The notes: generated by a model from the letters alone, not told the origin. A stretch of 64,000 nt of DNA from Mesorhizobium japonicum MAFF 303099 (GCF_000009625.1 NC_002678.2:6790001-6854000); one strand, 5' to 3'. Counted from the stretch's first letter, positions 16,928 to 26,602 are shown. A program made the numbers and translations.

Positions 16928-18997
16928 CTACGCCAGGCTGCCCTGCAGGACCCGCAGTTTGGCCTTCTTCGGCATGCGGGCGGTCAGCCATTCCAGCGCC
17001 TTGTCCTGCGGCATCGGGAAGGCGATGGAGTAGCCCTGGACCTGGTCGCAGCCGATCGCCATCAGTGAGTCGAGTTCGGCCTCTGTTTCAGCACCCTCGG
17101 CAACGATGGAGATGCCTAGGCCGCGGGCAAGCTCGGTAATAGCGCGCACGATCTTCGAGTTGTCGCCGTTCTCATGGATGTTCTGGACGAAGCGGCGGTC
17201 GATCTTGAGCCGGTCGATCTCATTGGGATTGACGTGGCTGAGCGACGCATAGCCGGTGCCGAAATCGTCGAGTTCCAGATGGATGCCGGCGGCCCTGATG
17301 TGACGCAGCTTCGCCGCGATGCCTGTCTTCTCGTCGTCGAGAATGACGGATTCGACGATTTCCAGCGACAGTTTCTGCGGCGGCAGTCCGGCCTTTTCCA
17401 GCGTCTCGAACAGGAACGCATCGAAATCGTGCTCGCGCAGCTCGGTGCCCGAGACATTGACGGCAAGCCGCCCGAAGGCAATCCCGGCGCGGTTCCATTC
17501 GGCGGCTTCGTTGATCGCCTTGCCGATTACGATGCGGCCGATCTCCGGCATGAAGCCGCATTTCTCGGCGACCGGAATGAATTCGCCCGGCGAGATCATG
17601 CCGCGCTCGTGATGGTTCCATCGCACCAGGGCTTCGATGCCGCTGATCGTGCCATCGGTCAAGGAGACCTGCGGCTGGAAATAGACCTGGAATGCCCGCT
17701 CGGAGATGGCGACCTTGATGTCGTGTTCGAGCTGCTTGCGGTAGTCGAGCTCGCGGCGCAACTCCTCCGAGAAGAACGAGAAATTGCCGCCGCCCAGTTT
17801 CTTGGCGGAGTAAAGCGCCAGATCGGCATGGACGAGCAGGTCCTGCGCGTTGTCGGCGTCGATCGGATAGACGGCGATGCCGCCGCTGGCGCCCGGAAGA
17901 ATGGTGGTGCCCTGGAAGACGATCGGCTCGTTGATATGCGCCAGGATGCGTCGCGCGAGCATGTTGATGTCTTCGGTGCTGCCCGCTCCGTTGAGGATCA
18001 TCACGAATTCGTCACCACCGAGGCGCGCGCACAGATCCGACGCCCGGCAGGAATCGCGCATGCGCTGGGCCGTGACGACCAGGACATAGTCGCCGGCGGC
18101 GTGGCCGAGCGTATCGTTGATCTGCTTGAAGCGGTCGAGGTCGAGCTGGACCACCGCCAGCCGTTCGCGCCGGCGATGCGCGCCCTTGATCAGCGTGTCG
18201 AAATGATCGGTCAGGAAGGTCCGGTTGTGCAGGCCGGTCAGGCCGTCATGAACCGCGATGAAGGCCATCGAATTGCGCGCCTCGACCAGTTCACGTGTCT
18301 TGCGCAGGATCGCGTTGGACATCGGCCTGAAGATGAACAGCGCCACCAGCAGGATGACGCCAAGGGTGGCGTAGAACAGCGTGCGGTGGAGTGCGAGCAG
18401 CTTTTCGGAGCGCTCGTCGGCATCGGCGCTGATGCGCTGTCCGAGTGCGGCATAGCCCGACAAGGTGGCGTTGGCGACCGAGGCATCGAGGTTGACGCGT
18501 TCGGCGCCGCCCTTGTAGCCGTCATTGTCGAGGTTGAGTTGCGATTCAAGGGCCGAGATCAGACGGTCGCCATTGGCGATCAGCCCGACCGAGAAATAAT
18601 CGAGATGGAAGGGCTTGGCGAAAAGCACGCTCTCGATCGACTTCGGATCGAGCTTGGCCGGCGATTGCGGATCCGCGCCGGTCTGCTCGAGCAACAGATC
18701 GTAGTTGGTCTCGAACTCGGCGGTGGCCTGCTTCAGTGCGCTGACCAATGCCGGTCGCTTGTCACGCGCGGCGGCACCCGTTGCACTGGCCAGGAAGACG
18801 ATGCGCTGCGACAGGGTCTTCTGCGTGCCGACAATATCGAGCAGGGTGTTGTTGTGCTGCTGCGTGGCCATCGTCTGCTGCAGCAGGACGAAGGAGGCCG
18901 CGACCATGGCGGCGATGATCAGCAGCGCCAGCCAATAGCCGGCCTTGATCAGCAGTATGAGCTTGCCTGAAACGGTTTGCACCGGCTGCTGCGACAT
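16928..18997 (-). CDS. Membrane GGDEF-EAL cyclic-di-GMP signalling protein
   Basis: The 689-residue protein has an N-terminal transmembrane helix (residues about 16-38), a periplasmic helical region with a PilJ/NarX-like TQKTLSQRIVFLASA segment, and a second helix at about 212-232. A GGDEF domain carries the intact catalytic motif (ARLGGDEFVMIL, near residue 327), and an EAL domain carries GIEALVRWNHHERG near 454, DDFGTGYAS, LKIDRRFV and VAEGAETEAE. Both active sites look complete, so it could both make and degrade c-di-GMP; the net activity cannot be read from sequence. The ATG at 18997 (MSQQPVQTVSGKLILL) was chosen because the upstream 31 residues precede a normal short cytoplasmic tail. 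A polysaccharide deacetylase gene follows, pointing to surface-polymer control. Confidence 0.92.
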   Translation of the reverse strand: MSQQPVQTVSGKLILLIKAGYWLALLIIAAMVAASFVLLQQTMATQQHNNTLLDIVGTQKTLSQRIVFLASATGAAARDKRPALVSALKQATAEFETNYDLLLEQTGADPQSPAKLDPKSIESVLFAKPFHLDYFSVGLIANGDRLISALESQLNLDNDGYKGGAERVNLDASVANATLSGYAALGQRISADADERSEKLLALHRTLFYATLGVILLVALFIFRPMSNAILRKTRELVEARNSMAFIAVHDGLTGLHNRTFLTDHFDTLIKGAHRRRERLAVVQLDLDRFKQINDTLGHAAGDYVLVVTAQRMRDSCRASDLCARLGGDEFVMILNGAGSTEDINMLARRILAHINEPIVFQGTTILPGASGGIAVYPIDADNAQDLLVHADLALYSAKKLGGGNFSFFSEELRRELDYRKQLEHDIKVAISERAFQVYFQPQVSLTDGTISGIEALVRWNHHERGMISPGEFIPVAEKCGFMPEIGRIVIGKAINEAAEWNRAGIAFGRLAVNVSGTELREHDFDAFLFETLEKAGLPPQKLSLEIVESVILDDEKTGIAAKLRHIRAAGIHLELDDFGTGYASLSHVNPNEIDRLKIDRRFVQNIHENGDNSKIVRAITELARGLGISIVAEGAETEAELDSLMAIGCDQVQGYSIAFPMPQDKALEWLTARMPKKAKLRVLQGSLA

Positions 18998-19300
18998 GTT
19001 CGGGGGCGGCCCTCTCGCCAACGGATTCCTGTATGACCACCATTGAACCGCAAACGTTAACAGGACCGGAAACCGAGAACCGGATGGCAAGGGGAAGACA
19101 CGGAAAGATCGCGGAATGGTTATCGGCTCCTTTCACCGCCGGCCTGCATTTGAACATTGGTTGGCGCGAGTGTACTGGTGGCCCGGGCCATGCCCGTGCG
19201 TCACATCCGATACTGCCCGCCCACCCCATCCGGTCGCTTTTGCGATGGATTTTTTGCGCGGGCAGGACGACAGTCTGCCCACGTCAAACGGGACCTGATC
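18998..19300. other. Divergent intergenic region, GGDEF-EAL / kbl
   Basis: These 303 bases hold no supported gene. The kbl reading frame is open through much of it, but the encoded residues are not like the family N-terminus. A GC-rich partial dyad (GCCCGGGCCATGCCCGTGC, about 19181-19199) and a GC-rich stretch before the kbl ribosome-binding site are the only structures noticed. Confidence 0.4.
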
Positions 19301-20488
19301 ATGACCGCAGCTTTTCTCTCCCATATCGACAGCGAACTTGCCGGGCTCAAATCGGCCGGCCTCTACAAGTCCGAGCGGGTGATTTCCTCGATGCAGTCGG
19401 CACAGATCGAGGTCGGCGGCGAGAAGGTGCTGAACTTCTGCGCCAACAACTATCTCGGCCTCGCCGATAACGCCGACCTGCGAAAGGCGGCCTCGCAGGC
19501 TCTGGACCGCTATGGCTACGGCATGGCCTCGGTACGCTTCATCTGCGGCACGCAGGAGGAACACAAGGAGCTCGAGGCGACGATCTCGTCCTTCCTTGGC
19601 CTGGAAGACACCATCCTCTATGGCTCCTGCTTCGACGCCAATGGCGGCTTGTTCGAGACGCTGCTTGGCGAGGAAGACGCGATCATCTCGGATGCGCTGA
19701 ACCATGCCTCGATCATCGATGGTGTCAGACTGTCGAAGGCCAAGCGCTTCCGCTACGCCAACAACGACATGGCCGATCTCGAGGCGCGGCTGAAGGAAGC
19801 CAGGGATTGCCGCTTCCGGCTGATCGCCACCGACGGCGTGTTTTCGATGGACGGCATCATCGCCAACCTGAAGGGCGTCTGCGACCTTGCCGACAAATAC
19901 GATGCCATGGTCATGGTCGACGACAGCCATGCGGTCGGCTTCGTCGGCAGGCAAGGCCGTGGCTCGGCCGAGCATTGCGGCGTCGAGGGCAGGGTCGACA
20001 TCGTCACCGGCACGCTCGGCAAGGCGCTCGGCGGCGCTTCCGGCGGCTACACATCGGGCAAGAGGCAAGTGGTCGACTGGCTGCGCCAGCGCTCGCGACC
20101 CTATCTGTTCTCCAACACGCTTATGCCGGCGATCGCCGGCGCCTCGATCAAGGTGTTCGAGCTGATCCGCAATGGCGACGCCTTGCGCGAACGCCTCTAT
20201 GCCAATGCGGCGCGATTCAGGTCTGAGATGGGCAAGCTCGGCTTCACGCTGGCCGGCGCGGACCACCCGATCATCCCTGTGATGCTGGGCGAGGCGACGC
20301 TGGCGCAGGAGATGGCGGCGCGCATGCTGAAGCGCGGCATCTATGTCATCGGCTTTTCCTTCCCGGTGGTGCCGAAAGGCCAGGCGCGCATCCGCACGCA
20401 AATGTCGGCGGCGCATACCAGCGCCGATATCGACAGGGCGGTCGAGGCCTTCGGCGCGGTCGGCAGGGAACTGGGCGTGATTGCCTGA
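19301..20488 (+). CDS. kbl: Glycine C-acetyltransferase (2-amino-3-ketobutyrate CoA ligase)
   Basis: Kbl cleaves 2-amino-3-oxobutyrate with CoA to glycine and acetyl-CoA, the second step of threonine breakdown. The 395-residue product is an alpha-oxoamine synthase. It shows [64 protein letters not shown] and the PLP-lysine segment [15 protein letters not shown] (Lys near residue 241). The length agrees with E. coli Kbl (398). ATG 19301 gives the standard N-terminus. The threonine dehydrogenase gene follows 52 bases on, so the pair forms a kbl-tdh operon. Confidence 0.95.
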   Translation: MTAAFLSHIDSELAGLKSAGLYKSERVISSMQSAQIEVGGEKVLNFCANNYLGLADNADLRKAASQALDRYGYGMASVRFICGTQEEHKELEATISSFLGLEDTILYGSCFDANGGLFETLLGEEDAIISDALNHASIIDGVRLSKAKRFRYANNDMADLEARLKEARDCRFRLIATDGVFSMDGIIANLKGVCDLADKYDAMVMVDDSHAVGFVGRQGRGSAEHCGVEGRVDIVTGTLGKALGGASGGYTSGKRQVVDWLRQRSRPYLFSNTLMPAIAGASIKVFELIRNGDALRERLYANAARFRSEMGKLGFTLAGADHPIIPVMLGEATLAQEMAARMLKRGIYVIGFSFPVVPKGQARIRTQMSAAHTSADIDRAVEAFGAVGRELGVIA

Positions 20489-20540
20489 GCGGCCGGCGCC
20501 GAAAAGCGATTCCGGATCAAGAGATTCAAGGGACAAAAGA

Positions 20541-21575
20541 ATGTCGAACATGATGAAGGCGCTGGTGAAGGCCAAGGCCGAACCGGGCATCTGGATGGAA
20601 GAGGTGCCGGTGCCGGAGATCGGCCCCAACGACGTGCTGATCAAGATCAGGAAGACGGCGATCTGCGGCACCGACGTGCACATCTACAATTGGGACCAGT
20701 GGGCGCAGAAGACCGTGCCGGTGCCGATGGTGACCGGCCATGAATTTGTCGGCACGGTGGCCGATTTTGGCGCCGCGGTCACCGAATACAAGGTCGGCCA
20801 GCGCGTCTCGGGCGAGGGCCACATCGTCTGCGGCCACTGCCGCAACTGCCGCGCCGGGCGAGGGCATCTCTGCCGCAACACGCTCGGCGTCGGCGTCAAC
20901 CGCCCCGGCGCCTTCGGCGAGTATCTGGCGATCCCGCAACACAATGTCGTGCCGATCCCCGACGATGTGCCGGACGAGATCGCCGCGATCTTCGATCCCC
21001 TGGGCAATGCGGTGCATACGGCATTATCCTTCGATCTTGTCGGCGAGGACGTGCTGGTCACCGGCGCCGGGCCGATCGGCATCATGGGCGCGCTCGTTGC
21101 CCAATGCGTGGGCGCGCGAAAAGTCGTCATCACCGATATCAACCCGGTGCGGCTGGCGCTGGCGAAGAAACTCGGTGTCCAGCATGTCGTCGACGCCTCG
21201 AAGGAAAAGCTGCGCGATGTCATGCCAGTGCTCGGCATGACCGAGGGTTTTGACGTCGGCCTCGAAATGTCGGGCGCCGCCCCCGCCTTCCGCGACATGA
21301 TCGACACCATGAACAATGGCGGCAAGATCGCCATTCTGGGCATCGCGCCCACCGGCTTCGAGATCGACTGGAACAAGGTCATCTTCAAGATGCTGCATCT
21401 CAAAGGCATCTACGGCCGCGAAATGTTCGAGACCTGGTACAAGATGATCGCGCTGGTCCAGGGTCCTCTGGATGTTTCGGGCCTGATCACGCACCGCATC
21501 GGCATCGACGATTTCCAGGAGGGGTTCGATGCGATGCGGAGCGGCAGTTCCGGCAAGGTGGTGATGGATTGGTAG
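20541..21575 (+). CDS. tdh: L-threonine 3-dehydrogenase
   Basis: Tdh oxidises L-threonine with NAD+ to 2-amino-3-oxobutyrate, the substrate of Kbl. The 344-residue zinc-dependent medium-chain dehydrogenase shows [17 protein letters not shown] (catalytic zinc Cys), VTGHEFVG (His-Glu), the structural-zinc cluster [17 protein letters not shown] and the Rossmann glycine run [12 protein letters not shown]. The C-terminal [15 protein letters not shown] is characteristic of Tdh as opposed to alcohol dehydrogenases. ATG 20541 is preceded by AAGGGACAAAAG; an upstream in-frame start at 20481 would overlap kbl and adds non-conserved residues. It is the second gene of the kbl-tdh operon. Confidence 0.96.
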   Translation: MSNMMKALVKAKAEPGIWMEEVPVPEIGPNDVLIKIRKTAICGTDVHIYNWDQWAQKTVPVPMVTGHEFVGTVADFGAAVTEYKVGQRVSGEGHIVCGHCRNCRAGRGHLCRNTLGVGVNRPGAFGEYLAIPQHNVVPIPDDVPDEIAAIFDPLGNAVHTALSFDLVGEDVLVTGAGPIGIMGALVAQCVGARKVVITDINPVRLALAKKLGVQHVVDASKEKLRDVMPVLGMTEGFDVGLEMSGAAPAFRDMIDTMNNGGKIAILGIAPTGFEIDWNKVIFKMLHLKGIYGREMFETWYKMIALVQGPLDVSGLITHRIGIDDFQEGFDAMRSGSSGKVVMDW

Positions 21576-21609
21576 GGTCGAGCCCATTGGTTTCACATAG
21601 GGACCCGAG

Positions 21610-22233
21610 ATGGCAGAAAACGAACACGGACGTATCATTGCTTCGCAGGCAAAGATCGTATTGCAGCCAGTCGGATTTCGGCGAAAGGGGCAATCACGTG
21701 TCTGGATCGCTGATCGCGGCTTCTGGCTAAGTGTAGTCGAATTTCAGCCCAGCTCTTGGTCCAAAGGCTCTTACCTCAACCTTGCGGTTCACTGGCTTTG
21801 GGGGGCGCTCCCGGAAACCGTTACCTTCGATCGTGCTGAGCGCATTGGACAGTTCGTACCGTTCGAGAGCCCGGAACAGTTTCTGCTGGCGGTTGATAAA
21901 ATGGCCAAGAAGGCAATCGAAATCGATCAAGTTCACCGATCGATGTTCCCTTCCGTGCAGGCGACAGCGACGATACTCGTGAATGAATTGCAGCCGGGAG
22001 CACACGGCGAGTGGGCAGCATTCCATGCCGGGGTGGCGGCTGGTTTGGCTGGTGATTTTGAAACAGCAAGGCGGCTGTTTGAAAGCGCTCAAAGACACGC
22101 GGCTTCGCAAGCGCAGGCGCTCCTGGCCTACATCGATGATCCGGCGGCATTTCGAAGCCGTGTCAGAGGCTTCATTGAAGCCGAACGCGCCTACTACGGT
22201 CTAGGGGCGTTACCTGCCGCATTTGAGATCTGA
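21610..22233 (+). CDS. Conserved hypothetical protein, possibly DUF4304-like
   Basis: This is a 207-residue soluble protein without a signal peptide or membrane segment. The N-terminal half reads IVLQPVGFRRKGQSRVWIADRGFWLSVVEFQPSSW, which resembles the start of DUF4304-type domains (GF-x-x-K/R-G followed by beta strands). The C-terminal half is helical and alanine-rich, with a repeat-like FHAGVAAGLAGDFETARRLFESAQRHA stretch. GACCCGAGATGG gives an acceptable start. It lies 34 bases after tdh but has no evident link to threonine breakdown, and its codon use looks less GC-biased than its neighbours. The function is unknown. Confidence 0.6.
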   Translation: MAENEHGRIIASQAKIVLQPVGFRRKGQSRVWIADRGFWLSVVEFQPSSWSKGSYLNLAVHWLWGALPETVTFDRAERIGQFVPFESPEQFLLAVDKMAKKAIEIDQVHRSMFPSVQATATILVNELQPGAHGEWAAFHAGVAAGLAGDFETARRLFESAQRHAASQAQALLAYIDDPAAFRSRVRGFIEAERAYYGLGALPAAFEI

Positions 22234-22264
22234 TTTCAGCGACGGCCGAACCCGTGGGAAGATC

Positions 22265-22705
22265 TCAACCCATGAGTTTTGCCTCCAGCGCCGCCACCCC
22301 ATTCACAATCGCCGCTCGCTCTTCCGCACTCAGCCTCGCCAGCAGTTCCCTTTCAAACGCCTTCGCCAGCGGCAACATCTCGCGATAGGCGGCAAGCCCC
22401 GCTTTGGTCAGCGCCAGGTGCTCGACTCGTCGGTCGTTTTCATCGGGCGTGCGCGTCAGCCAGCGCCGCCGCTCGAGTTCGGCCACCGCGCGCGAGACCT
22501 TGGTCTTGTGCATGGCCGACTGCTCGCCGAGCTCGGTCGCCGTCATCGTGCCGCGCTGGCCGAGGCCTGAAAGCGTGCGCCACTCCGGTCGCGTCAGGCC
22601 GTGGCGATCCCGATAGATCCTGGAGAATTCGCGGCTGACGGCATCGGCAAGCCGGTAGAGGCGATAGGGCAGGAAGCTTTCCAGCTCCAGAATGTCGGGT
22701 TCCAT
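22265..22705 (-). CDS. MarR-family regulator, likely of homogentisate catabolism
   Basis: This is a 146-residue MarR regulator. Its core is FSRIYRDRHGLTRPEWRTLSGLGQRGTMTATELGEQSAMHKTKVSRAVAELERRRWLTRTPDENDRRVEHLALTKAG; it has the winged helix and the DxNDRR wing typical of the family. It is divergent from hmgA with 116 bases between the starts. That placement makes it the probable regulator of the homogentisate operon, an inference from layout. The start at 22705 is the first ATG and gives the full N-terminal dimerisation helix. Confidence 0.88.
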   Translation of the reverse strand: MEPDILELESFLPYRLYRLADAVSREFSRIYRDRHGLTRPEWRTLSGLGQRGTMTATELGEQSAMHKTKVSRAVAELERRRWLTRTPDENDRRVEHLALTKAGLAAYREMLPLAKAFERELLARLSAEERAAIVNGVAALEAKLMG

Positions 22706-22728
22706 GACGCGCGCCGTGGCCGTTGATA

Positions 22729-22758
22729 GTTACATTTTAGATGGTTACAAATGAAACC
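22729..22758. promoter_or_regulatory. Possible MarR operator region upstream of hmgA
   Basis: GTTACA occurs at 22729-22734 and again at 22744-22749, a 15-base pitch. The second copy lies inside the imperfect dyad GGTTACAAATGAAACC (22743-22758), which matches its own reverse complement at 12 of 16 positions. It sits in the divergent gap between the MarR gene and hmgA. Confidence 0.35.
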
Positions 22759-22821
22759 AGTTTGGTCAATACCGGCAGACTTGGCTTTGTGAAGCTTGGA
22801 GCCGGGATCAAGGAGGATCGG

Positions 22822-24135
22822 ATGGCCTTTTCCTACATGCCGGGTTTCGGCAACGATTTTGAGACCGAGACACTGCCCGGCTCACTGCCGCAGGGCCGGA
22901 ACTCGCCGCAGCGGCCGGCCTACGGCCTCTATGCCGAGCAGCTTTCCGGCTCGCCCTTCACCGCACCGCGCGGCACCAATGAGCGCTCATGGCTCTATCG
23001 CATCCGGCCAAGCGTCAAGCACACCGGCCGGTTCAAGGCAGCGAGCTATCCCCTGTGGAAGACCGCGCCCAATGTCGGCGACCACGAACTGGCGCTTGGC
23101 CAGTATCGCTGGAATCCGGTGCCGATGCCGAAGGAGCCGACCGATTTCATCCAGGGCATGCGCAGCATAACCACGGCCGGCGACGTGCTCGGGCAGACCG
23201 GCATGGCAGCCCATGTCTATGTTGCCAACCGCTCCATGGTCGACGATCATTTCTTCAATGCGGACGGCGAGTTGCTGGTCGTCCCGCAGGTCGGCGCCTT
23301 GCGCTTCGTCACCGAAATGGGTGTCATCGAGCTTCGGCCTGGCGAGATCGCCGTGCTGCCGCGCGGCCTTGTCTTCAAGGCCGAGCTGGTCGACAAGGAC
23401 GTGCGCGGCTATGTCTGCGAAAACTACGGCGCCAAGCTGACCTTGCCCGATCGCGGCCCGATCGGCGCCAATTGCCTGGCCAATCCGCGCGACTTCAAGA
23501 CGCCTTGCGCCTGGTTCGAGGAGAAGGAGACGCCGTGCCGGCTGATCGTGAAATGGTGCGGCAATTTCCACGTCACCGAGATCGGCCATTCGCCGCTCGA
23601 CGTCGTCGCCTGGCATGGCAACTACGCGCCCTACAAATATGATCTGGCGACCTTTTCGCCGGTCGGCGCCATCCTGTTCGATCACCCCGATCCATCGATC
23701 TTCACCGTGCTGACGGCGCCGAGCGGCGAGGAAGGCACGGCCAACATCGACTTCGTCATCTTCCCGCCGCGCTGGCTGGTTGCGGAAGATACGTTCCGAC
23801 CGCCCTGGTATCACCGCAACATCATGAGCGAGTTCATGGGGCTGATCCACGGCCAGTACGATGCCAAGGAAGAAGGCTTCGTTCCCGGCGGCATCAGCCT
23901 GCACAATCTGATGCTGGCCCATGGCCCGGATGCGCCCGGCTTCGAAAAGGCCTCGCGCGCGGACCTGAAACCGGTCAAGCTCGACAACACCATGGCCTTC
24001 ATGTTCGAGACCCGTTTCCCGCAGATGCTGACCCGCTACGGCGCCGAGCTGGAAACCCGGCAGGACAATTACATCGACTGCTGGGCCGACCTGAAGAAGC
24101 GTTTTAACGGCACGCCCGAGGGCGACTGGTCTTGA
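22822..24135 (+). CDS. hmgA: Homogentisate 1,2-dioxygenase
   Basis: HmgA is the Fe(II) ring-cleaving enzyme converting homogentisate to maleylacetoacetate in tyrosine and phenylalanine breakdown. The 437-residue product starts [16 protein letters not shown] and shows [22 protein letters not shown], the iron-site regions [18 protein letters not shown] and [20 protein letters not shown], and [10 protein letters not shown]. The ATG at 22822 has AAGGAGG at 22810-22816. The frame is open back to 22741, but that extension is not family-like and would cover the promoter. It heads a run of genes with an MBL-fold hydrolase (frameshifted here), fahA and a DinB-fold gene. Confidence 0.96.
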
Positions 24136-25035
24136 GCGGCAAGCCAATGCCGGACCGGCTGGTGCTGCTGGGCTCGAAGGGCGGCCCGGCGCTGCGGCCA
24201 GACGGGCCGTGGCCGAGCTCGTCCCTCCTTGAGATCGGAGGGCGGACCATCGTCGTCGATTGCGGGCTCGGCGTGACGCGCGGCCTGGTCGATGCCGGGA
24301 TCAGCCTGAAGGCGCTCGACCTGATCTTCATCACCCATCTGCATTCCGACCATGTGCTGGAACTCGGGCCGCTGGTCCACACCGCCTGGACGGCGGGGCT
24401 GGCGACGCCTGTCACCGTGTTCGGCCCGCCCGGCACCGGCCATTACTGGCGGCGCTTCTGCCAGGCGGTGGAGTTCGACATCGAAATCCGCATCGTCGAT
24501 GAGGGCCGGCCTGATATTCGCGAACTGGTTTTGGTCAGCGAAATTCGCCGAGGGCCATGTGCTCGATCAACACGGCCTGAAGGTGACGGCGCTTCGCGTC
24601 CATCATCCGCCGGTGACCGACTGTTTTGCCCTGCGCTTCGACCAAGGCGGCAAAAGCGTGGTGTTCTCCGCCGATACGGCTTTCTTTCCGCCGCTCGCCG
24701 ATTTCGCCAAGGATGCCGACATTCTCGTCCACGAAGCCATGCTGGAGGAGGGCATCGAGCGGCTGGTTGCCAGAACTGGCAATGGTGCTCGGCTCAAGGA
24801 ACATCTGCTCGCCAGCCACAGCTTTGCTGAAGAAGCCGGGCGTATCGCCAGCGAAGCCGGCGTGAAGAGGCTGGTGCTCAACCACCTCATTCCCGCCGAC
24901 GATCCCGACATCGGCGAGGCGGACTGGCTTGCCGCTGTCAGGAAAACATGGGCCGGCGACTTGACGATCGCCCGCGACGGCCTTGTTGTGGAATTAAGCG
25001 GCGCCAAAGCCGCACAAGGAGAGGAAACCGCATGA
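24132..25035 (+). pseudogene. MBL-fold metallo-hydrolase, frameshifted
   Basis: The two halves of one metallo-beta-lactamase-fold protein lie in different frames. The first frame, from TTG 24132 (overlapping the hmgA stop) or ATG 24147, gives DRLVLLGSKGGPALRPDG, then VDCGLGVTRGLVDAG and the metal motif THLHSDHVLE. It goes out of register after DEGRPDIRELVL. The second frame resumes at KFAEGHVLDQHG and continues RVHHPPVTDCFALRF, VVFSADTAFFPPL, LVHEAMLEEG and LNHLIPADDP to the stop at 25035. Deleting one base in GGTTTTGGTC (24527-24536) would restore a single protein of about 300 residues. The stop overlaps the fahA start (ATGA). It is either a genuine recent mutation or a sequence error. Confidence 0.85.
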
Positions 25036-26045
25036 AGCTTGCCACACTGAAGGACGGGACGCGCGACGGGAAACTCGTCGTCGTCTCGCGCGACCTGACA
25101 CAGTACACCGATGCCTCGTTCCTGGCGCGCACGCTGCAGGCGGCGCTCGACGATTGGCGCAGGGTCTCGCCGCATCTCGGCACAATAGCGGAATCGCTGG
25201 AGAACAATGCCGTGCCGTCCGCCCGCTTTCACGAGCACGACGCGCATTCGCCGCTGCCGCGCGCCTATCAATGGGCTGACGGGTCCGCCTATGTGAACCA
25301 TGTCGAACTGGTGCGCAAAGCGCGCGGCGTCGAGATGCCGGCGAGTTTCTGGACCGATCCGCTGATCTACCAGGGCGGCTCGGACTCCTTCATTGCGCCG
25401 CGCGACCCGATCCGCATGGCCGACGAAGCCTTCGGCATCGACATGGAGGCGGAAGTCGCCGTCATCGTCGACGACGTGCCGATGGGCGCTAGCCTCGAAG
25501 AGGCGCGCGCCGCGATCCGGCTGGTCATGCTGGTCAACGATGTCACGTTGCGCGCGCTCACCGGGCCGGAACTGGCCAAGGGATTTGGCTTTTTCCAGTC
25601 AAAACCCTCCTCGGCTTTTTCGCCGGTCGCGGTGACGCCGGACGAACTGGGCGATGCCTGGGACGGCGGCAAGGTCAGCCTGCCGTTGCTTGCCGATCTC
25701 AACGGCAAGCCCTTCGGCCGCGCCAATACCGGTGTCGACATGACCTTCGATTTTCCGGCGCTGATTGTGCATGCCGCCCGCACAAGGCCGCTGGCGGCAG
25801 GCACCATCATCGGCTCGGGCACCGTCTCCAACAAACTCGACGGCGGTCCGGGCAAGCCTGTCTCGGCCGGCGGGGCCGGTTATTCCTGCATCGCCGAACT
25901 GCGCATGATCGAAACCATTGCGTCAGGCGAGCCCAAGACTCCGTTCCTGCGCTTTGGCGACACGGTACGCATCGAGATGAAGGACAGTACGGGCCATTCG
26001 ATCTTCGGCGCCATCGAGCAGAAGGTCGAGAAATACCAGGGATAG
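25032..26045 (+). CDS. fahA: Fumarylacetoacetate hydrolase family protein
   Basis: This enzyme hydrolyses fumarylacetoacetate to fumarate and acetoacetate, the last step of homogentisate breakdown. The 337-residue protein is of the short bacterial type. The FAH-domain metal site is visible as FGIDMEAEVAVIVDDVP (the E-x-E pair), MLVNDVTLRAL is the active-site strand, KPSSAFSPVAVTPDELG follows, and IIGSGTVSN is the C-terminal signature. The ATG at 25032 overlaps the stop of the MBL-fold gene, and GGAGAGGAAACC precedes it, so translation is probably coupled to the frameshifted upstream gene but with its own good ribosome-binding site. The DinB-fold gene follows at 20 bases. Confidence 0.93.
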   Translation: MKLATLKDGTRDGKLVVVSRDLTQYTDASFLARTLQAALDDWRRVSPHLGTIAESLENNAVPSARFHEHDAHSPLPRAYQWADGSAYVNHVELVRKARGVEMPASFWTDPLIYQGGSDSFIAPRDPIRMADEAFGIDMEAEVAVIVDDVPMGASLEEARAAIRLVMLVNDVTLRALTGPELAKGFGFFQSKPSSAFSPVAVTPDELGDAWDGGKVSLPLLADLNGKPFGRANTGVDMTFDFPALIVHAARTRPLAAGTIIGSGTVSNKLDGGPGKPVSAGGAGYSCIAELRMIETIASGEPKTPFLRFGDTVRIEMKDSTGHSIFGAIEQKVEKYQG

Positions 26046-26065
26046 GGGATACGGAGGTTTCAGCG

Positions 26066-26602
26066 GTGAATCTTCTGGATCATCTACGCCGCATGGCCGG
26101 CAACAATCTCTGGTCGAACGACCGACTTTATCGTGCCGTGCTCGCGCTCAAGCCGGGTGAGTTCGAGGCCGAGCGCACCAGCTTTTTCCCGTCGATCAAG
26201 GCAACACTCAACCATGTTCTGGCGGTCGATTATCTCTATCTCGATTTTCTCGAAGAGGGCGGCGTCGGTGCTGCGGCCCATGATGATTTCGTGCCCTTCG
26301 ACGAACCGCAGCCGCTGTTTGCCGCTCAGATGGCCGCGGACCGCCGGCTGATAGCCTTCTGCGATGGCCTGTCGGAAGCCGATCTCGATCGCCGCGTCAT
26401 CACCGACCGGCGCGCGGACGGCATGATTCCCGAGCGCATCGGCGACATCCTTGCCCACGTCTTCCTGCACGATATCCACCACCGCGGCCAGGTGCATGCG
26501 ATGCTGTCCGGCACATCGGTTGTACCACCGCAGCTGGACGAGTTTTTGCTCGACTATGATGCGAAGCTGAGGAAGGCAGAGGTCGAGCGGCTGGGGTTGT
26601 GA
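26066..26602 (+). CDS. DinB-family metal-binding protein, candidate maleylacetoacetate isomerase
   Basis: This is a 178-residue four-helix-bundle DinB-fold protein. The metal-binding histidines are visible as ATLNHVLAVDYLYLDFLEEG in the second helix and ILAHVFLHDIHHRGQVHAML in the third, which has the family HxxxHRGQ pattern. The GTG at 26066 has ACGGAGG eight bases upstream, and the gene follows fahA by 20 bases, so it belongs to the homogentisate operon. DinB-fold proteins include thiol-dependent isomerases such as mycothiol-dependent maleylpyruvate isomerase. The operon lacks the usual GST-type MaiA, so it could perform the maleylacetoacetate to fumarylacetoacetate step. That function is inferred from position and fold alone. 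Confidence 0.85.
   Translation: MNLLDHLRRMAGNNLWSNDRLYRAVLALKPGEFEAERTSFFPSIKATLNHVLAVDYLYLDFLEEGGVGAAAHDDFVPFDEPQPLFAAQMAADRRLIAFCDGLSEADLDRRVITDRRADGMIPERIGDILAHVFLHDIHHRGQVHAMLSGTSVVPPQLDEFLLDYDAKLRKAEVERLGL

Noticed and set aside
17174..18970. 598-codon open frame antisense to the GGDEF-EAL gene
   Set aside because: It mirrors the GGDEF-EAL coding frame and has no domain or plausible ribosome-binding site.
24352..24540. A separate gene start in the second frame of the MBL-fold region
   Set aside because: The second frame before about 24534 encodes no MBL-like sequence; similarity begins exactly where the first frame loses it, so one frameshifted gene is the better reading.
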